The notes under the pieces were generated by a model. That model saw nothing but the letters and a program-made list of their open reading frames with translations, was not told the origin of the DNA and did no database searches. This document shows positions 26,339-33,454 of a stretch of DNA of 64,000 nucleotides, one piece after another (the stretch's first letter is position 1; each line of letters begins with the position of its first letter). The position numbers were made by a program, and so were the translations under genes. The DNA comes from Paeniglutamicibacter psychrophenolicus (GTDB taxonomy: Bacteria > Actinomycetota > Actinomycetes > Actinomycetales > Micrococcaceae), in contig NZ_JAGIOE010000001.1 in the NCBI RefSeq assembly GCF_017876575.1, positions 3,452,443-3,516,442 of the forward strand, in the 5' to 3' direction.

Positions 26339-26410
26339 GGGCGATTGGCGCAGCGGTAGCGCGCTTCCCTGACACGGAAGAGGTCACTGGTTCGATCCCA
26401 GTATCGCCCA
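26339..26410 (+). tRNA. tRNA-Val (GAC), copy 1
   Basis: Acceptor arms GGGCGAT and ATCGCCC; anticodon stem-loop CTTCC-CTGACAC-GGAAG gives anticodon GAC; T-loop GTTCGATCC. Discriminator A. Identical to copy 2. Confidence 0.96.
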
Positions 26411-26444
26411 CGAAGAACCCGCACCTGGTGCGCTGGTTTTTCAC

Positions 26445-26517
26445 GTGGACATAGCTCAGCTGGTAGAGCGCGACCTTGCCAAGGTCGAGGTCGCGAGTTC
26501 GAACCTCGTTGTCCACT
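26445..26517 (+). tRNA. tRNA-Gly (GCC), copy 2
   Basis: Identical over its whole length to copy 1, with the same GCC anticodon. Followed four bases later by a hairpin that may end the first transcript. Confidence 0.97.
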
Positions 26518-26520
26518 CTG

Positions 26521-26565
26521 AAGAAATGGACCTCAATTCCATGGAAGAGGGGTCCTTATTTCTTT
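26521..26565 (+). terminator. Possible terminator after tRNA-Gly copy 2
   Basis: AAGAAAT and GGACC pair with GGTCC and ATTTCTT (2-base bulge), with a T-rich 3' arm. It would separate the first four tRNA genes from the last two. Confidence 0.45.
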
Positions 26566-26676
26566 GAGTCTTCCGAAAGGAAGAAACCGCAGTACCCGAA
26601 TGAAAATGCGGGCGGATCTTGCACTTGTTCTTCAGAACGCGAATCCACGCTATAGTTCAGGTGCAGCACCCCTTAT

Positions 26677-26748
26677 GGGCGATTGGCGCAGCGGTAGCGC
26701 GCTTCCCTGACACGGAAGAGGTCACTGGTTCGATCCCAGTATCGCCCA
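26677..26748 (+). tRNA. tRNA-Val (GAC), copy 2
   Basis: Identical to copy 1 with anticodon GAC. A TATAGT hexamer lies about 20 bases upstream, but no -35 at normal spacing is clear. Confidence 0.96.
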
Positions 26749-26781
26749 CGACGATCTATACTGTTAGTATTGATTGCTCAT

Positions 26782-26857
26782 GTGGACATAGCTCAGCTGG
26801 TAGAGCGCAACCTTGCCAAGGTTGAGGTCGCGAGTTCGAACCTCGTTGTCCACTCCA
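26782..26857 (+). tRNA. tRNA-Gly (GCC), copy 3
   Basis: Same as copies 1 and 2 except for a compensated change in the anticodon stem (CAACC with GGTTG). Anticodon GCC. After discriminator T the next three bases happen to be CCA, so the 3' end is encoded here. TATACT lies about 20 bases upstream. Confidence 0.96.
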
Positions 26858-26861
26858 ATAT

Positions 26862-26898
26862 GTAGGCCGTCTGGATTCTCACGAACCAGGCGGCCTAC
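26862..26898 (+). terminator. Terminator of the tRNA cluster
   Basis: GTAGGCCGTCTGG pairs with CCAGGCGGCCTAC over 13 positions (one G-T), loop of 11 bases, followed by GCGTTTAAC. It lies directly after the last tRNA. Confidence 0.7.
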
Positions 26899-26924
26899 GC
26901 GTTTAACGTCTCCCCCGCCGGCCG

Positions 26925-26956
26925 GGCATGCCGGCCTATAGGACAAAATGTGTGTC
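26925..26956 (+). repeat. Left terminal inverted repeat of the IS1249-type element
   Basis: 32 bases matching the right end (28231-28262, inverted) at all but about six positions. It is followed at once by a 10-bp perfect hairpin. Confidence 0.8.
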
Positions 26957-26981
26957 TGCCCCGGGTGTGTCACCCGGGGCA
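26957..26981 (-). terminator. Perfect hairpin inside the left end of the IS
   Basis: TGCCCCGGGT and ACCCGGGGCA form a 10-bp perfect stem around loop GTGTC, between the left repeat and the transposase stop codon. No T-tract follows on either strand. It could end the transposase mRNA or block read-through into or out of the element. Confidence 0.5.
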
Positions 26982-27001
26982 TTGCCATGTCGGACCGTGT
27001 T

Positions 27002-28162
27002 TCAGCAGGGCCTGCCGGCCCATCCCTTCCGGGCCCACAGCCCCTCGGACTCGCTCAGTGCGGTGCCGAGCAACTCCGGCCCAACCGGTTCCTCACGGGG
27101 TGCTTGCCTCGGCAATGGCTTGAGGTGCTCGGGACGGATGAGGGTGTGGGGCGCGGCCGGGTTTTCGGTGTGGGTGTAGAGCCACCATTCGACGGCGCGC
27201 TTGGCGTGGGCCGGGGGCATGCCCCGGTGGGTGCGCAGCAGGGCGCGCAGGTGCGTGTTGACCCCGCCCTCGATCCGGTTGGTCGTCGAGTCGACGCCGA
27301 TATCGGCCAGCTCCGGGTGCAGGTAGGTGAACAGGTGCCCGTTCCTGGCCAGGCGCTCCATGAGCCGGTAGGCCTTGCGCAGCCGGTCGTGGGTGTACCA
27401 CCAGGCCTGGCCCGCCCGGACGCCGGCGGGGCGGAAACCCGCGGGACCCTGCTGGTAGGTGCGCGCCTTGATCAGCTCGCCGTGCTCGGTGTACCACTGG
27501 TTCAGCACCAGCACCCAGGCGGCGGCCTCCTGCGTGGTCTTCAGCCGCGTCAGGGCCAGGGAAATACGGCGCAACGCCCGCCCGGCGTCGGTGCGCGGCC
27601 GCAGCGTCAGGTAGGTGCGCACGTTGCGCTGGACATGGACCAGGCAGCGCTGGATCCGGGTCTCGGGCCAGGCCCGCGACAGGGCCGAGGCCAGCCCCGA
27701 GCCGCCGTCGATGACCACCGCCCGCGGGGCCGGGATCGCTTCCATCAGGGCCAGCCAGGCGGCCGACTTTTCCGTGTCGCACCACTGCCAGCCGATGACG
27801 TGCCCGTCGGCGATCGCGATCAGGCAGCACCACCCCCGGCCCAGGTAGATGCCGTCCATCTGGACCTGCCCGTGGATCTCGCCGGTCACCGCCGGGGCGG
27901 GTTCGATGTTCCAGCACCACCGGGTGGAGCGGCGGAAGGTCCGCCCGCTGCCGGGCCCGATCTCGGCCTGGGAATCCTTGCCCATCAGCCAGGCCACGAA
28001 CCGGTCCAGCTCGGCCCTGCGGGCCAGGTCCGCCCGTCTGCGCACGCTGCTGGCCCCGCAGTCAATGCACCTCCAGCGCTGGGTCCCTGCCGTTGTCTTT
28101 CCATTGCGTTTCAGACGAGATCCACATACTTCACAGTGCCTCGAATTTCCAGAACCATTCAC
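27002..28162 (-). CDS. IS256-group (IS1249-type) transposase
   Basis: 386 residues. The N-terminus has a zinc ribbon CEVCGSRLKRNGKTTAGTQRW, then CIDCGASSV, characteristic of IS1249-type transposases. The mutator-type DDE core is visible: first Asp in VQMDGIYLGRGW, second in VIDGGSGLASAL followed by RIQRCLVHVQRNV, and the Glu in TTNRIEGGVNTHLRALL. The frame is intact, so the enzyme may be active. It lies inside 32-bp inverted repeats. Confidence 0.92.
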   Translation of the reverse strand: MNGSGNSRHCEVCGSRLKRNGKTTAGTQRWRCIDCGASSVRRRADLARRAELDRFVAWLMGKDSQAEIGPGSGRTFRRSTRWCWNIEPAPAVTGEIHGQVQMDGIYLGRGWCCLIAIADGHVIGWQWCDTEKSAAWLALMEAIPAPRAVVIDGGSGLASALSRAWPETRIQRCLVHVQRNVRTYLTLRPRTDAGRALRRISLALTRLKTTQEAAAWVLVLNQWYTEHGELIKARTYQQGPAGFRPAGVRAGQAWWYTHDRLRKAYRLMERLARNGHLFTYLHPELADIGVDSTTNRIEGGVNTHLRALLRTHRGMPPAHAKRAVEWWLYTHTENPAAPHTLIRPEHLKPLPRQAPREEPVGPELLGTALSESEGLWARKGWAGRPC

Positions 28163-28230
28163 GTTTAATGGCCCAAGACTATAAGAAACCCCGTTCTGCC
28201 GCGCCGTCGTTGGGATGCAGGCCCCTCACG

Positions 28231-28262
28231 GACACACTTTCTGACCTGTAAGCCGGCATGCC
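28231..28262 (+). repeat. Right terminal inverted repeat of the IS1249-type element
   Basis: Inverted match of the left end. Reads GACACAC, then AAGCCGGCATGCC at its outer edge. Confidence 0.8.
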
Positions 28263-28272
28263 GTGTCTTGTT

Positions 28273-28494
28273 TCACTCCCGCGACATCTGCAACTCGAGG
28301 GTGGCGCAGGCCGGCTTGGTGTCCTCGCCGAAGTCCGTCCGGCTGTAGGACAACTTCCCGAAATGCCCGTCGCCGGCTGCCCAGCAGAAGTTACTCGGCC
28401 CGTGCATCCGCCCCCACACGCAATTTTTGACCCAATAGGACGTGGTCAGCGTGAATATCTGTAAAAAATCGCGCAAATGCCCTTGAAACGCCAT
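28273..28494 (-). pseudogene. Possible remnant of a gene truncated near the IS
   Basis: A 73-residue minus-strand frame (ATG 28494) with content such as WVKNCVWGRMHGPSNFCW and FGKLSYSRTDFGED looks protein-like, with three Cys and several aromatic residues, like the C-terminus of a secreted beta-rich protein. It has no ribosome site, its start overlaps the antitoxin promoter, and its stop lies ten bases from the IS end. I do not recognise a family; it may be spurious. Confidence 0.3.
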
Positions 28495-28510
28495 CGACTC
28501 GGCATAAGAT
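28483..28510 (+). promoter_or_regulatory. Candidate promoter of the small antitoxin gene
   Basis: TTGAAA (28483-28488), 16 bases, TAAGAT (28505-28510). A leader hairpin GGGGG...CCCCC (28522-28540) and a strong AGGAGG ribosome site follow. Confidence 0.5.
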
Positions 28511-28561
28511 AATTCACAGACGGGGGCTTTCCGGGCCCCCACGATTGAGAGGAGGTGCCTT

Positions 28562-28786
28562 TTGTCTATTTTTGACGAGCTGAAGGGCAAGGCCGAAGGA
28601 CTGAAGGACAAGGCGGCCGAGTTGATTCAAGAAAACTCGGGCAAGATCGGTGAGGCCATCGATAACGCCGGCGACTTCATCGACGAAAAGACCGGCGGCA
28701 AGTTCGCCGAGCACGTCGACAAGGTTCAGGACGGCGCAAAGGGCCTCCTCGACAAGGCCGACGGCGACGATACGCCTACCGTCTAG
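28562..28786 (+). CDS. Small MT0933-like antitoxin family protein
   Basis: 74 residues from TTG 28562, preceded by GAGAGGAGGT. Highly charged, helical, Lys/Asp/Glu-rich: FDELKGKAEGLKDKAAEL, then KIGEAIDNAGDFIDEKTGGK and FAEHVDKVQDGAKGLLDKADG. This matches the actinobacterial family annotated MT0933-like antitoxin (Rv0909-like). In M. tuberculosis the partner toxin is encoded next door; no toxin is visible here. The family is also reported as a general stress-type small protein, so the antitoxin label is tentative. Own promoter and terminator make it a single-gene unit. Confidence 0.75.
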   Translation: MSIFDELKGKAEGLKDKAAELIQENSGKIGEAIDNAGDFIDEKTGGKFAEHVDKVQDGAKGLLDKADGDDTPTV

Positions 28787-28831
28787 ACCACGTCTGGTTC
28801 ACTAGGACATTTGCCCTAGGCACGACAAACG

Positions 28832-28865
28832 GGTGCCGGTACCGCCGTGAGGCGGGACCGGCACC
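28832..28865 (+). terminator. Terminator after the small antitoxin gene
   Basis: GGTGCCGGT and CCGCC pair with GGCGG and ACCGGCACC; the outer CAAACG also pairs with CGTTTG across a 3-base bulge. Ends in CGTTTG. Strong GC-rich hairpin. Confidence 0.75.
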
Positions 28866-28890
28866 TGTCGTTTGCAAGGAAAGATACGCA

Positions 28891-30087
28891 TTGAGACTCA
28901 CAGCAACACCCGGTCGTTCGACAAAGGCCTCACCCGCTCAACCGATCATGGCCGGCTTGGTCACCGCGCTGGTCGGCTACACCTCCTCCTTCGCCGTTGT
29001 GCTCACGGGACTTAAGGCCGTCGGCGCCACCGATGCCCAAGCGGCGTCGGGGCTCTTCGCCCTGACCATCGCCCTGGCCATCTGTGCCGTGGGGTTGGCC
29101 TGGTTCACCAAGCGGCCCATCACCACCGCCTGGTCAACCCCCGGAGCAGCGTTGCTCGCCGGGGCCGCAGCCGTGAACTTCGGGTGGGACCAAGCCGTCG
29201 GGGCCTTCCTCATGACCGGTGTGCTGATTGCCGCCACCGGCGCCATCCCCTGGCTGGGCCGGCTGTTGGCAGCGATCCCCGTGTCCCTGGCCCAGGCCAT
29301 GCTTGCCGGTGTGTTGCTGAAGCTCTGTCTGGCTCCCTTCGTGGCGCTGTCCACCATCCCGCTTTATGTCGCCCCGGTCATCGTGGTCTGGCTCGTGTTC
29401 CTGCGGCTGAGCCCCCGCTGGGCAGTTCCCGCGGCCATGGCGGCGGCGCTGGGCATTGCCGGGTTCTCGATGGGCCAGGCCGGTGGCACCGCTGTCATGG
29501 GCGAATTGCTGCCCACCCTCCAGTTCACCGCACCGGCATTCAGCCTCGAGGCCTTCATGGCCATCACCCTGCCGCTCTTCGTGGTCACGATGGCCTCGCA
29601 GAACGTCCCGGGCGTGGCGGTGCTCGCCAGCTTCAACTACCAGACGCCGTGGCGGGCTTCGATGCTTTCCACCGGCATCGGAAGCGCCGCCGCTGCAGTC
29701 TTCGGCGGACATGCCATCAACCTCGCCGCGATCTCCGCGGCCCTGGCCGCCGGGGACGAGGCCGGCGAGGACCGCTCCAGGCGTTGGATCGCCGCGGTGT
29801 CCTCCGGCGGCTTCTACATCGTCCTGGGCCTGGCCTCCGCCGCGATCACCGCCCTGGCCACCGCGAGCCCCGAGGGGCTGCTGGAAGCCGCGGCAGGCCT
29901 GGCGCTGCTGGGAACCCTGGGCGCCTCCGCATCCTCGGCACTGTCGGATCCCACGAGCCGGATGAGTTCATTAGTGGCATTCCTGATTGCCGGTTCTGGC
30001 CTGAGCTTTGCCGGGATCGGCGGGGCCTTCTGGGCACTGCTCGCCGGGCTGGCCTTGCGCCTGCTGATCGAGCGCAAACGCCACTGA
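28891..30087 (+). CDS. benE: Benzoate/H+ symporter family transporter
   Basis: 398 residues from TTG 28891 behind AAGGAAAG. About 11-12 hydrophobic segments; BenE family hallmarks AGLVTALVGYTSSFAVVLTGL, TAWSTPGAALLA and TMASQNVPGVAVLASFNY, then FGGHAINLAAISAAL. It probably imports benzoate or another aromatic acid with protons across the cytoplasmic membrane. No benzoate catabolic genes are in the window, so the substrate is not confirmed. Confidence 0.9.
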   Translation: MRLTATPGRSTKASPAQPIMAGLVTALVGYTSSFAVVLTGLKAVGATDAQAASGLFALTIALAICAVGLAWFTKRPITTAWSTPGAALLAGAAAVNFGWDQAVGAFLMTGVLIAATGAIPWLGRLLAAIPVSLAQAMLAGVLLKLCLAPFVALSTIPLYVAPVIVVWLVFLRLSPRWAVPAAMAAALGIAGFSMGQAGGTAVMGELLPTLQFTAPAFSLEAFMAITLPLFVVTMASQNVPGVAVLASFNYQTPWRASMLSTGIGSAAAAVFGGHAINLAAISAALAAGDEAGEDRSRRWIAAVSSGGFYIVLGLASAAITALATASPEGLLEAAAGLALLGTLGASASSALSDPTSRMSSLVAFLIAGSGLSFAGIGGAFWALLAGLALRLLIERKRH

Positions 30088-30107
30088 TCCCCCGGTGCCC
30101 GGGCATG

Positions 30108-30182
30108 AAAAAGGCCGTGACCTGCTCCACTTCCCCCGCCAAACCAAAAGGTTTGCGGGCGTCGGGATGGTCACGGCCTTTT
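30108..30182. terminator. Bidirectional terminator between benE and zapE
   Basis: AAAAGGCCGTGACC pairs with GGTCACGGCCTTTT over 14 bp, giving a T-tract on both strands; a second hairpin CAAACC-AAAA-GGTTTG sits inside. It serves the two convergent genes. Confidence 0.85.
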
Positions 30183-30189
30183 GCGGTGG

Positions 30190-31227
30190 TTACAGCACCG
30201 GATCCCCGGTCTGGCCCTCGCGGGCCAGGGCGGTGAGGCGGGATACCGCGCGGAAGTACTTCTTCTGGTAGCCGCCGGCCATCATTTCCGGGGTGAACAG
30301 CTCGGAGAAAGGCTTGCCGGAGGCAACGATCGGCACGTCCTTGTCATAGAGCCGGTCGGCCATCACCACGAAGCGCAGGGCAACCGACTGCTCGGTGATG
30401 GTCTCCACGTTGTGCAGCACCAGCACGTCGGTGTCGCCGATCAATGCACGGTAGCGGCTGGGGTGGACCTTGGACATGTGCGCGACCAGGTCGGAGAACT
30501 CGTCGATGGCGTAGGTCTTGTCGCCGTAGCGTTCGGTGGCGAACTCCTCGATGGCGGAATCGTCCAGCGGCGTCGGCGCGTCGGGCAGGCCGCGGTGGCG
30601 GAAGTCCACCCCGTCCACGCGGTGCACGTCAAACTGCTCGGCGAGCACCTTGATTTCGCGCTGGAAGTCCACGGCGGCAAAGCGTCCCTCACCCAGCGCA
30701 CCGGGGAGGGTGTTGGAGGTCGCCGCCAGTTTCACGCCGGCATCCGAGAGCTCGCGCATCAGGCGGGACATCAACACGGTGTCCCCCGGGTCATCGAGTT
30801 CGAATTCGTCGATGCACACCAACGAGTAGGTGCTCAGCACGTCGACCGCCTGGCGGAAGGAGAGTGCACCGACGAGGTTGGTGTATTCGACGAAGGTCCC
30901 GAAGGCCTTGCGGCCCGGGGCCAGGTGCCACAGCGAGGCCAGCAGGTGGGTCTTGCCCACGCCGAACCCGCCGTCCAGGTACATGCCCGACTTCTCGACC
31001 TTCTTCTTGCCGAAGAGGTTGGAGAGGAAGCCACCCTTGGACTTGCCGATGGTCGAGGCGAAGCCCCTGAGCTTGGTGACCGCCTCGGCCTGGGTGGGCC
31101 AGGCCGGGTCAGGGCGGTAGGTCTCAAAGGAAACCTCGCCGAAGCGGTACGACGGGTGGAAGCCGGCGAGAAGATCGTCAATGGAGACCGTGGGGGTCCG
31201 CTGGGAAAGATTCGTAATCGTGGCCAT
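30190..31227 (-). CDS. zapE: ZapE (AFG1-like) cell division ATPase
   Basis: 345 residues. P-loop GMYLDGGFGVGKTHLLASL (~82-100), Walker B CIDEFELDDPGD, and sensor region KLAATSNTLP; the AFG1/ZapE family is a single AAA-like ATPase domain. In E. coli ZapE acts on FtsZ during division under low oxygen; mitochondrial AFG1 assists protein quality control. Monocistronic, divergent from sseA, converging with benE. Confidence 0.92.
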   Translation of the reverse strand: MATITNLSQRTPTVSIDDLLAGFHPSYRFGEVSFETYRPDPAWPTQAEAVTKLRGFASTIGKSKGGFLSNLFGKKKVEKSGMYLDGGFGVGKTHLLASLWHLAPGRKAFGTFVEYTNLVGALSFRQAVDVLSTYSLVCIDEFELDDPGDTVLMSRLMRELSDAGVKLAATSNTLPGALGEGRFAAVDFQREIKVLAEQFDVHRVDGVDFRHRGLPDAPTPLDDSAIEEFATERYGDKTYAIDEFSDLVAHMSKVHPSRYRALIGDTDVLVLHNVETITEQSVALRFVVMADRLYDKDVPIVASGKPFSELFTPEMMAGGYQKKYFRAVSRLTALAREGQTGDPVL

Positions 31228-31484
31228 ACGGCTGGACGGTCCTTAAGTCTTCGGAAGGCTGTGACGGGCGTTTTTGGCGTATAGACACGCCCCAGCCATT
31301 TTATGCCCAGACCTCGGGCATCCCCTAAATGGACGCCGTGGCGCGGGTCGCTTATAGCGCAGTTGCGGACGCTTGAAGCGAAATATGGCGTTGGATGACT
31401 CCTCGGCGCTGCCCGGGGCGCGCACGGTGGCTAGGCTGGATGCAGCACCATCCCCCCATTTTTCTTGTTGCGAGGTCTATAACA

Positions 31485-32393
31485 ATGAGCCTGCCCATCG
31501 ACTCCAATCCTTCATTTGCCGACTATGCCCACCCGGAACGGCTGGTATCCACCGATTGGCTGGCGGCCAACCTGTCCACCGCGGGCCTGGTGGTCCTCGA
31601 ATCCAACGAGGACATCCTGCTGTACAACACGGGCCATATTCCCGGAGCGGTCAAGGTCGACTGGCACACCGAGCTGAACGACGAAGACACCCGTGATTAC
31701 GTCGACGGTGCAGGCTTCGCCGCGCTGATGGCGGCCAAGGGCATCAGCCGCGATTCCACCGTGGTCATCTACGGCGACAAGTCCAACTGGTGGGCCTCCT
31801 ACGCCCTGTGGGTCTTCACCCTGTTCGGCCACGAGGACGTCCGCCTGCTCGATGGCGGCCGAGACAAGTGGATCGCCGAGGGCCGTGAACTGACCCGCGA
31901 GAAGCCGGTTGTTGCCACGACCAGCTACCCGGTCATCGAACGCGACGATTCGGTCATCCGTGCCTTCATGCCCGAGGTGCTGGGCCACTTCGGCAAGCCG
32001 ATGATCGATGTGCGCTCCCCTGAGGAATACAGCGGCGAGCGCACCCACATGCCGGCCTACCCGGAGGAGGGCACGCTGCGCGGCGGGCACATCCCCTCGG
32101 CGGCCTCCGTCCCGTGGGCCAAGGCGGCCGCCGAGGACGGGACGTTCAAGTCCCGCAAGGAGCTCGAGGCAATCTACCTGGGCGAGGCGGGGCTGGCCGC
32201 CGGCGATGACATCATCACCTACTGCCGCATCGGCGAGCGCTCGAGCCACACCTGGTTTGCGTTGCAGTTCCTGCTCGGCTTCGAGAACGTGCGCAACTAC
32301 GACGGTTCCTGGACCGAGTGGGGCAACGCCGTGCGCGTTCCCATCGTGAAGGGCTCTGAGCCCGGTGCAGTTCCCGCAGGATTCGGGGCCTAG
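31485..32393 (+). CDS. sseA: Thiosulfate/3-mercaptopyruvate sulfurtransferase
   Basis: 302 residues from ATG 31485 with GAGG nine bases upstream. Two rhodanese domains: the first ([12 protein letters not shown] to ~140) is inactive, the second has the active Cys247 in [13 protein letters not shown] preceded by [12 protein letters not shown]. It transfers sulfane sulfur from thiosulfate or mercaptopyruvate to thiophilic acceptors. Directly upstream of a SufE gene (4-base gap), suggesting a shared role in sulfur mobilisation. Confidence 0.92.
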   Translation: MSLPIDSNPSFADYAHPERLVSTDWLAANLSTAGLVVLESNEDILLYNTGHIPGAVKVDWHTELNDEDTRDYVDGAGFAALMAAKGISRDSTVVIYGDKSNWWASYALWVFTLFGHEDVRLLDGGRDKWIAEGRELTREKPVVATTSYPVIERDDSVIRAFMPEVLGHFGKPMIDVRSPEEYSGERTHMPAYPEEGTLRGGHIPSAASVPWAKAAAEDGTFKSRKELEAIYLGEAGLAAGDDIITYCRIGERSSHTWFALQFLLGFENVRNYDGSWTEWGNAVRVPIVKGSEPGAVPAGFGA

Positions 32394-32397
32394 CCGC

Positions 32398-32847
32398 ATG
32401 GGTGAGATGCCCCAGGCCCTGGCCGAGATCGTCGAGGACTTCCAGTCGGTCACCGAGCCGGAACGTCTGGAGATGCTGCTGGACTTTTCCGAGGAACTGC
32501 CCGAGCTTCCGGCGCGCCTGGCCGAGCACCCGGACCTGCTGGAGCGGGTCGTGGAGTGCCAGACCCCGTTGTTCCTGAACATCGAGGTCGAGCCGGCCGG
32601 GGAGCACAAGGTGTCGTTGTTCTTCTCCGCTCCCCCGGAGGCGCCCACCACCCGCGGGTTCGCCTCGGTACTGCACCAGGGACTCGACGGGTTGCCCGCC
32701 GCGGCGGTGCTGGCCGTCCCCGACGACATGCCCAACCTGCTGGGCTTGACCAGGGCCCTGACGCCATTGCGTTTGCGTGGCATGACTGCCATGCTTGCCC
32801 GTATCAAGCGACAGGTCAGCGAGCGGGTTGCCGCTGCCGGCTCCTAA
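32398..32847 (+). CDS. sufE: SufE-family sulfur acceptor protein
   Basis: 149 residues from ATG 32398. SufE fold with the sulfur-accepting Cys54 in VVECQTPLFL, and ending LRLRGMTAMLARIKRQV. In its family it takes persulfide from SufS and stimulates Fe-S assembly; here it may accept sulfur from the adjacent sulfurtransferase, a pairing seen in many actinobacteria. No suf operon in the window. Confidence 0.88.
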   Translation: MGEMPQALAEIVEDFQSVTEPERLEMLLDFSEELPELPARLAEHPDLLERVVECQTPLFLNIEVEPAGEHKVSLFFSAPPEAPTTRGFASVLHQGLDGLPAAAVLAVPDDMPNLLGLTRALTPLRLRGMTAMLARIKRQVSERVAAAGS

Positions 32848-32924
32848 GCCGCAAGCAATTTCGATGCTTGGGCGCCGGCACATGCCGGCGCCCATGCCCC
32901 GTTAATGGAGGATCCCGAAAGCCC

Positions 32925-33434
32925 ATGTCCAAGAAGAAGAACACCCATTCCACCGGCACTCCCGCGACCACGCTGCTGGACCGCGAGGCGGTCCCCTACA
33001 CCGTGCACTCCTACACCCATGATCCGGCCGCGGCCAACTACGGGATGGAGGCCGCCGAGGCGATCGGGGTGCCCCCGGCCCGCGTGTTCAAGACGCTGTT
33101 GGTGTCCACCGGGGAACCGGGGTCCGCGGCGTTGGCGGTGGGTATCATTCCCGTGAACCGCTCGCTGGATCTCAAGGCCATGGCCACGGCCCTGGGACTA
33201 AAGAAGGTGGAGATGGCCGACCCGGCCCTGGCCGAGCGGCGCACCGGGTACGTGGTGGGCGGCATCTCCCCGCTGGGGCAGCGCAACCGCTCGCGCACGA
33301 TCATCGATACCAGTGCCATGGCGCTGGAAACCGTCTATGTCTCAGGCGGGCACCGCGGGCTGGACCTGGAGCTGGCCCCGGCTGACCTGCAGCGCTTAAC
33401 CGAGGCCGAGGTCGCGCACATCGCCGGGCACTAG
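32925..33434 (+). CDS. ybaK: YbaK/EbsC-type Cys-tRNA(Pro) deacylase
   Basis: 169 residues. YbaK fold: TPATTLLDREAVPYTVHSYTHD, then GVPPARVFKTLLVSTG with the conserved Lys, and YVVGGISPLGQRNRSRTIID. It hydrolyses mischarged Cys-tRNA(Pro) in trans to protect translation. The N-terminal MSKKKNTHS is a short basic leader. Follows sufE by 77 bp. Confidence 0.9.
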   Translation: MSKKKNTHSTGTPATTLLDREAVPYTVHSYTHDPAAANYGMEAAEAIGVPPARVFKTLLVSTGEPGSAALAVGIIPVNRSLDLKAMATALGLKKVEMADPALAERRTGYVVGGISPLGQRNRSRTIIDTSAMALETVYVSGGHRGLDLELAPADLQRLTEAEVAHIAGH

Positions 33435-33454
33435 TTGGTATGCCCCGGTGGTCC

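Larger units (their letters stand above)
26925..28262 (-). mobile_element. IS256/IS1249-type insertion sequence, complete with inverted repeats
   Basis: A single transposase gene is flanked by imperfect 32-bp terminal inverted repeats: left 26925-26956 begins GGCATGCCGGCCTATAGG, right 28231-28262 read on the minus strand begins GGCATGCCGGCTTACAGG, and both continue to GTGTGTC. No target-site duplication is visible (left flank GCCGGCCG, right flank GTGTCTTG). Element length about 1.34 kb. It lies just downstream of the tRNA cluster. Confidence 0.85.

Noticed and set aside
26110-26857. Repeated 72-73-base units at first look like a repeat array
   Set aside because: They are complete tRNA genes with different spacers, not CRISPR repeats.
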